From: Mannheimia haemolytica
Lineage (GTDB): Bacteria > Pseudomonadota > Gammaproteobacteria > Enterobacterales > Pasteurellaceae
NCBI GenBank assembly: GCA_900638155.1
Contig: LR134495.1
Location: 620,001-684,000, forward strand
Length of the DNA stretch: 64,000 bases
Direction: 5' to 3'
A program made the translations under genes and the position numbers. The notes under the pieces were generated by a model that worked only from the letters and a program-made list of their open reading frames with translations, searched no databases and was not told the DNA's origin. Positions 12,501 through 21,262 of the stretch are shown piece by piece. Position 1 is the stretch's first letter, and each line of letters starts with the position of its first letter.

Positions 12501-12661
12501 TACCCTCTCCCCTGTGGGAGAGGGAATATTTTTCTTCGTTCAGAAGAAAAATCAGGGAGAGGGTAACAAGCGGTCTTTTTTCTTAAACGTTTTGCATTAA
12601 CCCCTCTCTCTGAAAAATATTTCTGAACGAAATATTTTTCGGTCTCTCTACAAGGAGAGAG
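12501..12661. repeat. Pair of related intergenic repeats in inverted orientation between hslV and hslU
   Basis: Unit A (12501-12565) has ends taccctctccc and gggagagggta in inverted orientation; unit B (12601-12661) has ctctctc-type ends. Both have a central T-rich/A-rich hairpin with the same loop word (cgttcag in A, ctgaacg in B), so B is an inverted, diverged copy of A. An uptake word, acaagcggt (12566-12574), lies between them. Probably a small non-autonomous element that has inserted or expanded in the hslVU mRNA. Confidence 0.65.
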
Positions 12662-12665
12662 TTAA

Positions 12666-13187
12666 TTAAACTTCTTCAATCACGTGATTGTGGTTACTGT
12701 AAATATCAATATCGCCAGCAATTTTTAACGCTTCGGCAACGATCTCTTTTGCAGATAAATTATTTTCGGTGCGTAATAACGCAAGAGCAGCGGCTTTCGC
12801 ATAGTTACCGCCTGATCCAATCGCCAGCACATCTTGCTCCGGCTCAATCACATCGCCCGAACCTGAAACCAATAAAAATTCGCTGTCATTGGCAACAATC
12901 ATCATCGCTTCTAAACGGCGTAAAGCACGCTCGGTACGCCACTCTTTTGCCAGTTCCACTGCCGATTTCACTAGATGCCCTTGGTGTAACTCCAATTTTT
13001 TCTCGAATAAATCACGCAAAATAAAGGCATCAGCGGTCGAGCCGGCAAAGCCTGTCACTACTTTGTCTTTATACAAACGGCGAACTTTTCGCACTGTGCC
13101 TTTCTCGATACAATTTCCAAGCGTTGCCTGGCCATCACCACCGATAGCCACTTTTCCGTCTTTACGCACGCATACAATCGTTGTCAT
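12666..13187 (-). CDS. hslV: ATP-dependent protease peptidase subunit HslV
   Basis: 173 residues. After removal of Met1 the protein begins with Thr2-Thr-Ile, the N-terminal threonine nucleophile of this bacterial proteasome-like peptidase. Conserved blocks are [25 protein letters not shown], and [14 protein letters not shown] near 124. Two stacked hexamers form the proteolytic chamber capped by HslU. Promoter probably in the 60 bp upstream (13188-13247). Confidence 0.98.
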   Translation of the reverse strand: MTTIVCVRKDGKVAIGGDGQATLGNCIEKGTVRKVRRLYKDKVVTGFAGSTADAFILRDLFEKKLELHQGHLVKSAVELAKEWRTERALRRLEAMMIVANDSEFLLVSGSGDVIEPEQDVLAIGSGGNYAKAAALALLRTENNLSAKEIVAEALKIAGDIDIYSNHNHVIEEV

Positions 13188-13247
13188 ACTAAATCCTTCT
13201 TTTTAAAAACTTTGGCTTATATGGGGATATGCTGTGTGTTTTCAAGC

Positions 13248-13961
13248 TTAAAACTCACATTTCTTTGTTAAGGTTGCCGCAATAGGTTGCCCGTTTTCCA
13301 ATGAAATTGCCATTTTATAGGCGAGAACTTGCACTTTTTGTGCAATGGCTTGGGCGAATAATTCGGCATATTTGGGGTCAATCTGCTTTGCCACTTCAAA
13401 CCGTTCAATGCCCGTGTGCAAAATAGCGAAAAAAATGACCGCTTGTAAGCCCTGTTCAGCGATTTTCGTCAGCTCCCGCAAATGTTTTTGCCCACGCTCG
13501 GTTTGGGCATCGGGGAACATTCCCACACCGTTTTCGGTTAAAAGGGTGGTGGATTTCACTTCCACAAAACAATCCGGCAGAGGGTCTGATTTAAGCAAAA
13601 AATCAATTCGACTATTTTCATTGCCATATTTTTGCTCTGGTAAAATTTTACGGTAGGCTGCAAGCTCATCAATCCATTTATTTGCCAAGGCTTCTTGCAC
13701 TAACTGGTTCGCCCGCAAGGTATTGACGCAAATAAAATCCCCCGCTTGGGTTTGGGTTAGTTCCCAAGTGTGAGCATATTTACGTTTGGGGTTATGGGAA
13801 GTGGAAAACCAAACCGTATCACCGGGGTTGGCACAGCCTGTCATCGCTCCTGTGTTTGGGCAATGAATGATAATTTGTTCGCCATTTGGCAACTGAATAT
13901 CCGCAAGAAAACGTTTATAACGGCGAAGTAAAATGCCGTGGGAAAGAGGGGGAAACTGCAT
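13248..13961 (-). CDS. sfsA: Sugar fermentation stimulation protein SfsA
   Basis: 237 residues, family length. Conserved N-terminal [16 protein letters not shown], then [16 protein letters not shown] and [11 protein letters not shown] with the DUF123/SfsA nuclease-like core (D and ExK residues), and [18 protein letters not shown]-binding protein first found to raise maltose gene expression in E. coli; the structure resembles PD-(D/E)XK nucleases. An uptake word lies inside the gene at 13438. The start is 15 bp downstream of the stop of the exporter gene, so they may be co-transcribed. Confidence 0.95.
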   Translation of the reverse strand: MQFPPLSHGILLRRYKRFLADIQLPNGEQIIIHCPNTGAMTGCANPGDTVWFSTSHNPKRKYAHTWELTQTQAGDFICVNTLRANQLVQEALANKWIDELAAYRKILPEQKYGNENSRIDFLLKSDPLPDCFVEVKSTTLLTENGVGMFPDAQTERGQKHLRELTKIAEQGLQAVIFFAILHTGIERFEVAKQIDPKYAELFAQAIAQKVQVLAYKMAISLENGQPIAATLTKKCEF

Positions 13962-13976
13962 TGGTAAAAAATCCTC

Positions 13977-14846
13977 TTAAAATGACCGCTTGTATCTTTT
14001 CATCATCGGCAGCAAAACGGAGAGTAAGGCAGTGCAAATCACGATAATAATCCCAACCCAAGTAATGAGGCTCAGTCGCTCTGATAAAAAGACTAGCGCC
14101 ATTAACAGCCCGAATACAGGTTCAAGGGCGAGTAGAATGCCTGCCAGAATTGGGGAAGATTGGCTGATACCTTTGTTCCATAATAGTATTGCCAAGCTGG
14201 TACAAATAATGCCTAAATATGCTACACTCGCCCACGCTGAGAGACTGGTCGGTAGTTGCCAATTTTCCGCAAAAAATAATGTAATCGGTAAAGCAGTAAT
14301 TGCTCCTTGCACTAGCGTGACCTTGGTTAAATCGATCACTTTTACTGATTGCAGAATCTCTTTGCTGAGGTACATTCCCACAATAAAACTTAAACTGCCT
14401 AAGGTAACGAGCAGTAGCCCTAGTACATTGATTGAGCCGTTGTCATCGCTTCCTGATGCCATAATTAAAATACCCACGCAGGCGAATAAACTTAGGATAA
14501 AATCAAGCCTTGTTGCCTGTTTTTTGAAACAGAAATAGCCGACTAAGACGGTTAAAAGCGGGTTTAGCCCGAGTAATGCCACGGCACTTGCTGCGGAAGT
14601 TAATTTCAAGCCGGAAAATTGTAAGATCACGCACAGCGGAAAAGTCAGAAAACTAATCAACCAAACTTTAATATGCTGATTTTTCTGGATTTTTTTATAG
14701 GCAGGCATAAAAAACGGCAGAGCGATAAATGCCGCTAAGGTCAGCCGAATTTGCATAATTTGGACAGGATCAAAAGCCGAAATCGCCACTTTCCCCACAA
14801 TGAAGGAACTTGCCCAAATCAGGGTTGCAATCAATAAATATAACAT
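13977..14846 (-). CDS. EamA/DMT family transporter
   Basis: 289 residues forming ten hydrophobic helices arranged as two EamA repeats (about 1-135 and 145-285). Begins MLYLLIATLIWASSFIVGK, the typical first helix with a conserved WASSFI motif. DMT exporters move amino acids, metabolites or drugs; the substrate here is unknown. The ATG directly abuts the stop codon of the upstream VOC gene, which indicates one transcript. Confidence 0.9.
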   Translation of the reverse strand: MLYLLIATLIWASSFIVGKVAISAFDPVQIMQIRLTLAAFIALPFFMPAYKKIQKNQHIKVWLISFLTFPLCVILQFSGLKLTSAASAVALLGLNPLLTVLVGYFCFKKQATRLDFILSLFACVGILIMASGSDDNGSINVLGLLLVTLGSLSFIVGMYLSKEILQSVKVIDLTKVTLVQGAITALPITLFFAENWQLPTSLSAWASVAYLGIICTSLAILLWNKGISQSSPILAGILLALEPVFGLLMALVFLSERLSLITWVGIIIVICTALLSVLLPMMKRYKRSF

Positions 14847-15239
14847 TTAGACCTCGTAAAACTCTAACGGTAGATCGTCCGGATCTCGGAAAAAGGTGAA
14901 GCGTTTGCCGGTGACCTCATCAATTCGGATTCCTTCGTGCGGTAATTTGTGCTGTTCTAAAAAAGCGATGGCGTGTTCAATATTTTCTACTCGAAATGCC
15001 AAATGGCGAAGCCCACAGGTTTCGGGCGAGGTGAAACGAGGCGGCGTTTCAGAAAAACTGAATAATTCAATTTGCGAACCATCTTTAAAGCGTAAATCTA
15101 ATTTATAGCTGGCACGCTGCTCTCGGTAAGTTTCTGCGATGATCTCCGCCCCTAAAATACGGGTGTAGAAATGTTTGGATTTTTCGTAATTGGAAACAAT
15201 TAACGCAACGTGGTGAAAACCTAAAATGGGCGATTTCAT
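14847..15239 (-). CDS. VOC family protein, YaeR/GloA2-like
   Basis: 130 residues with one vicinal-oxygen-chelate unit pair: FHHVALIVSNYEKSKHFYTRILG at the N-terminus and GLRHLAFRVENIEHAI near 75, ending in FFRDPDDLPLEFYE. The metal-binding His (FHH, RHLAF) and Glu (QIELF, LEFYE) residues are kept. E. coli YaeR is the close relative; a glyoxalase-like or lyase role is likely but the substrate is not known. First gene of a small unit with the DMT transporter, divergent from mutY. Confidence 0.85.
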   Translation of the reverse strand: MKSPILGFHHVALIVSNYEKSKHFYTRILGAEIIAETYREQRASYKLDLRFKDGSQIELFSFSETPPRFTSPETCGLRHLAFRVENIEHAIAFLEQHKLPHEGIRIDEVTGKRFTFFRDPDDLPLEFYEV

Positions 15240-15322
15240 CTTTTTTCCTTAATATGTAAAATTTTTGGTAAAACTGACCGCTTGCAGTATGATAATTTAT
15301 TTTTCCGATTTCAAGATTTTTA

Positions 15323-16468
15323 ATGAACAGCAATTCCCTATTTCCTTTAGCGAGAGCAAAAGCTTCCGATCCGTTTGCCAACGCTGTTTTAGCTTGGTTT
15401 GAGCAATATGGGCGGAAACATTTACCTTGGCAGCAAAATAAAACCCTGTATCAGGTTTGGTTGTCGGAGGTAATGTTGCAACAAACTCAAGTTGCAACAG
15501 TTATTCCTTATTTTGCACGTTTTATGGAACGATTTCCCACCGTGATTGACTTAGCTAATGCCTCGATTGATGAAGTATTGCATTTGTGGACAGGGCTGGG
15601 TTATTACGCTCGGGCAAGAAATTTGCATAAAGCTGCAATGCAAATTCGAGATGAGTTTAACGGCGAATTTCCCACTCGATTTGATGATGTGCTGGCATTA
15701 ACCGGCGTGGGTAGGAGTACCGCAGGGGCGATTTTGTCTTCGGTGCTAGATGCTCCGCACCCGATTTTAGACGGCAATGTCAAACGGGTGTTAAGCCGGT
15801 ATTTTGCGGTAGAAGGCTGGGCGGGTGAAAAAGCGGTGGAAAATCGCCTTTGGCAATTAAGCGAAAGTGTGACGCCTGATACCCAAGTTGCAGACTTTAA
15901 TCAAGCGATGATGGATTTGGGAGCGATGATTTGCACTCGCACAAAACCGAAGTGCTTGCTCTGTCCGTTACAAGAAAATTGTAAAACGAATGCAATGCAA
16001 GCGTGGGATAACTTCCCTGCCAAGAAACCGAAAAAAACCTTGCCGGAGCGTCAAACCTATTTTTTAGTGCTGAAAAGCGGCTCGAAAGTGCTGTTACAAA
16101 AACGGGAAGCAAAAGGTATTTGGGGAGGCTTATTTGCGTTTCCGCAATTCGAGAGTGTGGACGAATTCAAGCGGTCTGATTTTATGCAAAATTTGCAAAT
16201 TTCACAGCAATTAACCGCATTTAGGCACACATTCAGCCATTTTCATTTGGATATTACCCCGATTTTAGTAGAAGTCGATTTGCAAAAAATAAATGAAAAT
16301 TCACCGCTTGTTGTCGAAGAAAAAGCAGGAAATTATCTTTCTAAGGTATCTTCAGAAGTGGATTATTGGTATGATTTGCACCAACATAATGAAGTAGGTT
16401 TAGCTACGCCGGTCAAACGAATTTTAGATGAGCTGGCATTCAATGTAAAAAATGAGATTAAGGATTAA
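15323..16468 (+). CDS. mutY: A/G-specific adenine DNA glycosylase MutY
   Basis: 381 residues. HhH-GPD domain with catalytic Glu49 in [12 protein letters not shown], the helix-hairpin-helix [10 protein letters not shown], and the catalytic Asp in [13 protein letters not shown]. The [4Fe-4S] cluster ligands are C-x6-C-x2-C-x5-C ([17 protein letters not shown]). The C-terminal NUDIX-like domain (about 235-370) recognises 8-oxoG. It removes A mispaired with 8-oxoguanine. First gene of mutY-yggX-mltC, with 3 bp between mutY and yggX. Confidence 0.98.
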   Translation: MNSNSLFPLARAKASDPFANAVLAWFEQYGRKHLPWQQNKTLYQVWLSEVMLQQTQVATVIPYFARFMERFPTVIDLANASIDEVLHLWTGLGYYARARNLHKAAMQIRDEFNGEFPTRFDDVLALTGVGRSTAGAILSSVLDAPHPILDGNVKRVLSRYFAVEGWAGEKAVENRLWQLSESVTPDTQVADFNQAMMDLGAMICTRTKPKCLLCPLQENCKTNAMQAWDNFPAKKPKKTLPERQTYFLVLKSGSKVLLQKREAKGIWGGLFAFPQFESVDEFKRSDFMQNLQISQQLTAFRHTFSHFHLDITPILVEVDLQKINENSPLVVEEKAGNYLSKVSSEVDYWYDLHQHNEVGLATPVKRILDELAFNVKNEIKD

Positions 16469-16471
16469 ATT

Positions 16472-16741
16472 ATGGCTCGTACCGTATTTTGCGAATATTT
16501 AAAACAAGAGGCAGAAGGTTTAGATTTTCAACTTTATCCGGGGGAGCTGGGTAAGCGTATTTTTGACTCAATCAGCAAGCAGGCGTGGTCTGAGTGGATT
16601 AAAAAACAGACGATGATCGTCAATGAGAAAAAACTCAGTATGATGAACCCCGAACACCGTAAACTGCTCGAACAAGAGATGGTCAATTTTTTATTTGAAG
16701 GTAAAGAGATCATCATCGAAGGCTATAAGCCGGTCGAATAA
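16472..16741 (+). CDS. yggX: Fe(2+)-trafficking/oxidative protection protein YggX
   Basis: 89 residues, full family length. It begins [19 protein letters not shown] with the single conserved Cys7 and has the [17 protein letters not shown] block. Small cytoplasmic protein tied to protection of Fe-S clusters from oxidation. It sits between mutY, itself an Fe-S enzyme, and mltC, the same order as in enterics; spacing is 3 bp and 16 bp. Confidence 0.96.
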   Translation: MARTVFCEYLKQEAEGLDFQLYPGELGKRIFDSISKQAWSEWIKKQTMIVNEKKLSMMNPEHRKLLEQEMVNFLFEGKEIIIEGYKPVE

Positions 16742-16757
16742 TAAAGGTTAAATCACA

Positions 16758-17849
16758 ATGAAAAAATATGCTAAATATTTGCCGATGTTGGCAATTATTC
16801 CGTTTCTTATTGCGTGTGGGAGCAATAAATCGACTAAGAAGCCAAAATCTACCCGAGTAGATTATTCTAAAGATACCAATGGTTTGGATATTTTGGCAGG
16901 GCAGTTTTCTCACAATATTGATGATATTTGGGGAAGTAACGAGCTGTTAGTTGCCAGTAAGAAAGATTATGTGAAATATACGGATAAGTTTTACACCCGT
17001 AGCCATATTTCGTTTGAAGAAGGGGTGATTACGATTGAGACTTTAGGGAATCAGAATCATCTACGCAATTCGATTATTCATACCCTCTTAATGGGTAGAG
17101 ACCCGAAAGGGATTGATTTATTTGCCTCAGGCGATGCTCCGATTAGCTCTAACCCTTTCCTAAACGGACAGGTTGAAGATCAATTCGGGCGAAATATTAC
17201 CAATGTTGCCATCGCCAATGATTTTGCGACTTATTTGTTGCAAAATAAGGTGCAAACACGCCGTTTGAAAAATGGTCAAACTGTGAGCTTTGTAACGATT
17301 AAAATGGTGGCAGGACACATTGAAGTACGTGCAAGACAATATTTACCGCTGGTGCGTAAAATGGCGAAGCAGTATGGTATTGAGCCAAGTTTGATTTTAG
17401 GGATTATGGAAGTCGAATCAGCATTCAACCCGTACGCAATCAGCTATGCCAATGCGATTGGCTTAATGCAGGTTGTACCTCGTACCGCAGGGCGTGATAT
17501 TTTTGCCCGCAAAGGAATGGGAGGGCAGCCAAGCCGTGAATATCTTTATAATCCATCAAATAACATTGATGCAGGTACGCTTTATTTGACTATTTTGCGT
17601 GATGAATACTTAGATGGAATTGAAGATCCTGTGGCTAAACGTTATGCGATGATTTCTGCGTATAATAGCGGTGCTGGTGCGGTATTGCGAGTGTTTGATT
17701 CCGATAAATACTCTGCGATTGATAGAATTAACGATCTTTCGCCTGATGCGGTTTATCGAATTTTAACTACGGCTCATCCATCTTCTCAAGCTAGAAATTA
17801 TTTAAGAAAAGTAACCACCGCCAGAGAGAAATATCGCAATATTCGTTAA
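16758..17849 (+). CDS. mltC: Membrane-bound lytic murein transglycosylase C
   Basis: 363 residues. A lipoprotein signal ends at the lipobox LIAC (Cys20), so it is anchored in the outer membrane. The N-terminal DUF3393 domain is followed by an SLT domain with catalytic Glu in [27 protein letters not shown] (E near 215) and [13 protein letters not shown] near 295. It cleaves peptidoglycan glycan strands to 1,6-anhydromuropeptides. Last gene of the mutY operon. Confidence 0.97.
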   Translation: MKKYAKYLPMLAIIPFLIACGSNKSTKKPKSTRVDYSKDTNGLDILAGQFSHNIDDIWGSNELLVASKKDYVKYTDKFYTRSHISFEEGVITIETLGNQNHLRNSIIHTLLMGRDPKGIDLFASGDAPISSNPFLNGQVEDQFGRNITNVAIANDFATYLLQNKVQTRRLKNGQTVSFVTIKMVAGHIEVRARQYLPLVRKMAKQYGIEPSLILGIMEVESAFNPYAISYANAIGLMQVVPRTAGRDIFARKGMGGQPSREYLYNPSNNIDAGTLYLTILRDEYLDGIEDPVAKRYAMISAYNSGAGAVLRVFDSDKYSAIDRINDLSPDAVYRILTTAHPSSQARNYLRKVTTAREKYRNIR

Positions 17850-17933
17850 TGCGTGAATTATGCTGTTTTTTAGCCGAAAAGTATAAAAAAAGCACATTCG
17901 AGCAACGGTTTTTTCAAATTTGTAAAAAAACGT

Positions 17934-17962
17934 TTGACGTTGCAAGCTGAAATCAGCATAAT
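17934..17962 (+). promoter_or_regulatory. Promoter of the first tRNA-Phe/Asn unit
   Basis: TTGACG (17934-17939), 17-bp spacer, CATAAT (17957-17962), followed by a GC-containing discriminator and tRNA-Phe 18 bp later. Confidence 0.75.
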
Positions 17963-17980
17963 GCACCACGCAACGACGTT

Positions 17981-18056
17981 GCCTCGATAGCTCAGTCGGT
18001 AGAGCAGGGGATTGAAAATCCCCGTGTCGGTGGTTCGATTCCGCCTCGAGGCACCA
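17981..18056 (+). tRNA. tRNA-Phe (GAA)
   Basis: 76 nt including encoded CCA. Acceptor GCCTCGA pairs with TCGAGGC; anticodon loop ttGAAaa gives GAA; T loop ttcgatt. Co-transcribed with the tRNA-Asn that starts 5 bp later. Confidence 0.97.
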
Positions 18057-18061
18057 TCAAT

Positions 18062-18137
18062 TCCTCCTTAGTTCAGTCGGTAGAACGGTGGACTGTTAAT
18101 CCATATGTCGCAGGTTCGAGTCCCGCAGGAGGAGCCA
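18062..18137 (+). tRNA. tRNA-Asn (GTT)
   Basis: 76 nt with encoded CCA; acceptor TCCTCCT/AGGAGGA, anticodon loop ctGTTaa, T loop ttcgagt. Very close to E. coli tRNA-Asn. Confidence 0.97.
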
Positions 18138-18147
18138 TATTCCGAAG

Positions 18148-18178
18148 CCCTGATGAGTAATCATCAGGGTTTTCTTTT
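18148..18178 (+). terminator. Terminator after tRNA-Asn, copy 1
   Basis: ccctgatga/tcatcaggg, 9-bp stem with gtaa loop (18148-18169), followed by a T-rich tail. Confidence 0.9.
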
Positions 18179-18260
18179 TGAGCTTTCCGGCTAACTACTA
18201 AGAAATTGCTCAATTTTTAGTATTATGCGTTCAAAAACGTTAAATTTTTGAGAATTGTAT

Positions 18261-18289
18261 TTGACGAAGCCCGAAAAAATCAGCATAAT
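18261..18289 (+). promoter_or_regulatory. Promoter of the second tRNA-Phe/Asn unit
   Basis: TTGACG (18261-18266), 17-bp spacer, CATAAT (18284-18289). The -35 box is kept although most of the spacer differs from copy 1, so this copy should be expressed on its own. Confidence 0.75.
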
Positions 18290-18307
18290 GCACCACGCAA
18301 CGACGTT

Positions 18308-18383
18308 GCCTCGATAGCTCAGTCGGTAGAGCAGGGGATTGAAAATCCCCGTGTCGGTGGTTCGATTCCGCCTCGAGGCACCA
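18308..18383 (+). tRNA. tRNA-Phe (GAA), second copy
   Basis: Identical in sequence to the gene at 17981-18056. Confidence 0.97.
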
Positions 18384-18388
18384 TCAAT

Positions 18389-18464
18389 TCCTCCTTAGTT
18401 CAGTCGGTAGAACGGTGGACTGTTAATCCATATGTCGCAGGTTCGAGTCCCGCAGGAGGAGCCA
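18389..18464 (+). tRNA. tRNA-Asn (GTT), second copy
   Basis: Identical in sequence to the gene at 18062-18137. Confidence 0.97.
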
Positions 18465-18474
18465 TATTCCGAAG

Positions 18475-18507
18475 CCCTGATGAGTAATCATCAGGGCTTT
18501 CTTTTTG
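18475..18507 (+). terminator. Terminator after tRNA-Asn, copy 2
   Basis: Same ccctgatga/tcatcaggg stem (18475-18496) followed by ctttcttttt. Confidence 0.9.
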
Positions 18508-18607
18508 CTCTCATTTTTTCAAACAATAATATCCCCTTTAATTTTGTGATTTACCTCTCATTTCTAACATAAATTTGAAAATATCACTTCACTTTTATAC
18601 GCAATTC

Positions 18608-18699
18608 GGAGTATTATGATCACACAATATAACTAAATAATGATTCCTCGAATATCGTCAAATTTTACGGCATAGTTTAATCGCTATGCCGTTTTTTTA
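18608..18699 (+). ncRNA. Candidate small RNA upstream of ffh
   Basis: A strong terminator (acggcatag/ctatgccgt stem 18667-18692, then seven T) has no gene before it: the tRNA unit has already ended at 18507. Upstream are TTGAAA (18575-18580) and TATACG (18596-18601) with a 15-bp spacer, predicting a transcript of about 92 nt. A six-codon frame with a GGAG site (ATG at 18617) lies inside it. No known family recognised; promoter is weak, so this is a hypothesis. The rest of the gap 18508-18799 holds nothing else I can name. Confidence 0.3.
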
Positions 18700-18728
18700 T
18701 TTCCCTATAACCGTAACGCTTTTTTTTG

Positions 18729-18734
18729 TATAAT
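18729..18734 (+). promoter_or_regulatory. ffh: Candidate -10 box of ffh
   Basis: Perfect TATAAT 66 bp before the ffh ATG, after the orphan terminator; no clear -35. An uptake word, acaagcggt (18752-18760), lies in the inferred leader. Confidence 0.45.
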
Positions 18735-18799
18735 GGCGGCAACTTTCCGCTCACAAGCGGTACTTTTTTCCTAAAATTTTGCAAATTGAGAAAGCTGAT

Positions 18800-20191
18800 A
18801 TGTTTGAAAACCTCTCTGACAGACTGTCTAAAACGCTGCGTAACATTACGGGCAAAGGTCGCCTAACGGAAGATAATATTAAAGATACCCTGCGTGAAGT
18901 GCGTATGGCATTGTTGGAGGCGGATGTTGCCCTCCCTGTTGTGCGTGATTTCATCAACAAGGTTAAAGAGCGTGCGTTAGGGGTTGAGGTAAACAAAAGC
19001 CTCACGCCGGGGCAAGAGTTCTTAAAAATCGTACAAAGCGAATTAGAAACGGCAATGGGAGAAGCCAACGAGGAGCTGAATCTTGCGGCCCAACCGCCTG
19101 CGGTAATTTTAATGGCAGGTTTGCAAGGTGCGGGTAAAACCACCTCTGTCGGCAAATTGGCAAAATTCCTGAAAGAACGCCACAAGAAAAAGGTGTTGGT
19201 GGTTTCTGCCGACGTTTACCGCCCTGCTGCTATCAAACAGCTACAAACCCTTGCTGAAGCGTTAAAAGTGGACTTCTTCCCGACCGAAACCAGCCAAAAA
19301 CCGGTAGCGATTGCAGAAGCGGCACTGAAGCACGCTAAGCTTAATTTCTTTGATGTATTGATTGTGGATACTGCCGGTCGTTTACACGTTGATGGTGAAA
19401 TGATGGAAGAGATCCAACAAATCCACGCTGTGCTGAATCCGATTGAAACGCTATTTACGGTTGATGCGATGACCGGTCAAGACGCCGCCAACACCGCAAA
19501 AGCCTTTAACGAAGCGTTGCCGCTTACCGGTGTTATTCTTACCAAAGTCGATGGCGATGCCCGGGGCGGTGCGGCACTTTCTATTCGCCAAATCACGGGT
19601 AAACCGATTAAATTCTTAGGTGTGGGTGAAAAAACCGATGCCCTTGAGCCGTTCCACCCTGACCGTGTGGCTTCCCGCATTTTAGGTATGGGCGATGTAA
19701 TGTCTTTAATTGAAGATATTCAACGCTCGGTTGATCAAGAAAAAGCGGAAAAAATTGCCGCCAAATTCAAAAAAGGCGATGAATTTACCTTGGAAGATTT
19801 CCGTGAGCAGCTTATCGAAATGAAAAAAATGGGTGGAATGATGTCGATGCTCGATAAACTACCGGGGGCGAAAAACCTGCCTGACCACGTTAAAAGTCAG
19901 GTTGATGATAAAATGTTCATTAAAATGGAAGCCATCATCAATTCTATGACCTTAAAAGAGCGGGCAAATCCGGATATTATTAAAGGCTCACGCCGCCGCC
20001 GTATCGCACTTGGCTCCGGCACACAGGTGCAAGATGTAAATAAGCTGCTCAAGCAGTTTGATGATATGCAACGTATGATGAAAAAAATGCGTAAAGGTGG
20101 AATGGCAAAAATGATGCGTGGTGTTAAAGGTATGATGGGTGGTGGTCTAGGCGGTCTCGGTGGCTTAGGCAGTATGTTTGGTAAACGTTAA
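18800..20191 (+). CDS. ffh: Signal recognition particle protein Ffh
   Basis: 463 residues from MFENLSDRLSKTLRNITG; an upstream in-frame TTG adds seven residues but is unlikely. N domain (1-90), SRP GTPase G domain with GLQGAGKTTSVGKLA (about 105), DTAGRLHVDGEMM and TKVDGDARGGAAL, then the methionine-rich M domain (about 300-460) ending in GGLGGLGGLGSMFGKR. It binds 4.5S RNA and signal sequences of nascent membrane proteins and delivers them to FtsY. Confidence 0.98.
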   Translation: MFENLSDRLSKTLRNITGKGRLTEDNIKDTLREVRMALLEADVALPVVRDFINKVKERALGVEVNKSLTPGQEFLKIVQSELETAMGEANEELNLAAQPPAVILMAGLQGAGKTTSVGKLAKFLKERHKKKVLVVSADVYRPAAIKQLQTLAEALKVDFFPTETSQKPVAIAEAALKHAKLNFFDVLIVDTAGRLHVDGEMMEEIQQIHAVLNPIETLFTVDAMTGQDAANTAKAFNEALPLTGVILTKVDGDARGGAALSIRQITGKPIKFLGVGEKTDALEPFHPDRVASRILGMGDVMSLIEDIQRSVDQEKAEKIAAKFKKGDEFTLEDFREQLIEMKKMGGMMSMLDKLPGAKNLPDHVKSQVDDKMFIKMEAIINSMTLKERANPDIIKGSRRRRIALGSGTQVQDVNKLLKQFDDMQRMMKKMRKGGMAKMMRGVKGMMGGGLGGLGGLGSMFGKR

Positions 20192-20224
20192 TATTCCTAT
20201 TTTATTAGTACCAGCCGAAAATTA

Positions 20225-20253
20225 GTTAACAATCCGTTGCTAGGATTGTTAAC
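20225..20253. terminator. Hairpin terminator after ffh
   Basis: gttaacaatcc (20225-20235) and ggattgttaac (20243-20253) form an 11-bp perfect stem with a 7-nt loop, followed by tttccc. It lies between the convergent ffh and DeoR-type regulator genes. Confidence 0.75.
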
Positions 20254-20330
20254 TTTCCCTATTAATATCTTATTTGCAAAAATAATACTTTTTGATTGCT
20301 TGTCGTTCTCAGAAAAAATTGGTAAGAAGA

Positions 20331-21089
20331 TTATCCTAAATCTAATTTAATACTTAGCCCTTTCAGTGCGTCTCGTACATTCTCAAATAATCCTTTATCA
20401 CAAATAATCTGGTCAAATACAGTAAGAGGGCAAACAAAAAAAGTTGCGACTTTTCCATATTTTGAAGAGTCTGTCACTAAAATGTTTTGCTTTGATGCCT
20501 CTAAAATTGCTTTTTTAACGGGGATTTTATTTTCGTTCGGCGTTGTTAGACCTTTTAAATTCCAGGATGAAGTAGATATAAATGCCATATCGATTGATAG
20601 GTTTTTCAGAAATTCTGCTGCAAGTGAACCAGTTGTCGATAGGTTTTCTTTACAGACACTTCCTCCTATATGAATTAAATCACATTTTCCTGAATTACTA
20701 AGATAGTGAGCAATAACAAAATCGTTTGTTACAACTAGTAAGTCATTTCTATCGATTATCCGATGAGCTATTTCTAATGTAGTAGTTCCAGCATCAAGAT
20801 AAATAGTTGTGTTTGAGGGAATTAGCTGTGATGCTAAAGATCCTATAGCTGATTTCTGCTCTTGGAATAACATTGATTTATCATCGTGTGGTAATTCCAT
20901 GATTAATCGTTCAAGAGATTGAACTCCACCAGATACTAGGGATACCTTACCTTGCTCTTCCAGCTTTTGAATATCACGGCGAATTGTCATATGTGATACT
21001 TTTAGCTGTTCTGCCAGAAAATTAATACTTGCGACACCATTATTATTAATAAGTCGTAGTATTTCTCGTTGTCTCTCTAAGGGGATCAT
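20331..21089 (-). CDS. DeoR/GlpR family transcriptional regulator of the tetronate operon
   Basis: 252 residues. N-terminal DeoR helix-turn-helix with IPLERQREILRLINNNGVASINFLAEQLKVSHMTIRRDI (about 2-40) and a DeoRC sugar-sensing domain with YLDAGTTTLEIA near 95 and ITSTSSWNLKGLT-like segment near 170. It is divergent from ltnD with a 173-bp shared regulatory region, so it most likely represses the tetronate genes in the absence of a sugar-acid (phosphate) inducer. The same arrangement is known in Haemophilus influenzae. Confidence 0.88.
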   Translation of the reverse strand: MIPLERQREILRLINNNGVASINFLAEQLKVSHMTIRRDIQKLEEQGKVSLVSGGVQSLERLIMELPHDDKSMLFQEQKSAIGSLASQLIPSNTTIYLDAGTTTLEIAHRIIDRNDLLVVTNDFVIAHYLSNSGKCDLIHIGGSVCKENLSTTGSLAAEFLKNLSIDMAFISTSSWNLKGLTTPNENKIPVKKAILEASKQNILVTDSSKYGKVATFFVCPLTVFDQIICDKGLFENVRDALKGLSIKLDLG

Positions 21090-21179
21090 TTTTTAACCTA
21101 TTTTAATTGTTAAAAGAGATTATATCAGATTTAGCTTCCAAAATTAAAATCACAAAAATTCACATTTATTGTTAATGTT

Positions 21180-21222
21180 TGTGATCTTCATCACAGATTT
21201 TATCTTTTCTATTGGTTAATAT
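21180..21222 (+). promoter_or_regulatory. CRP-dependent class II promoter of the tetronate operon
   Basis: TGTGA-TCTTCA-TCACA (21180-21195) matches both CRP half-sites perfectly. The best -10 box is TAATAT (21217-21222), which predicts a start at 21229 and places the CRP site exactly at -41.5. There is no separate -35 box, as expected for class II activation. Confidence 0.8.
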
Positions 21223-21262
21223 ACCGCCATCAAGTTCATTAATTTATTTGAGGGAATAAACA

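Larger units (their letters stand above)
17950..18180 (+). repeat. Direct duplication, copy 1 (tRNA-Phe + tRNA-Asn + terminator)
   Basis: 231 bp identical to 18277-18507 except for one base (t at 18170, c at 18497). It covers the -10 region, both tRNA genes and the terminator. Confidence 0.95.
18277..18507 (+). repeat. Direct duplication, copy 2 (tRNA-Phe + tRNA-Asn + terminator)
   Basis: Second copy of the 231-bp unit, offset by 327 bp; 96 bp of unrelated sequence (18181-18276) separates the copies. Confidence 0.95.

Noticed and set aside
18248-18487. 79-codon open frame across the second tRNA-Phe/Asn unit
   Set aside because: It runs through two tRNA genes and their terminator; the translated words are tRNA sequence.
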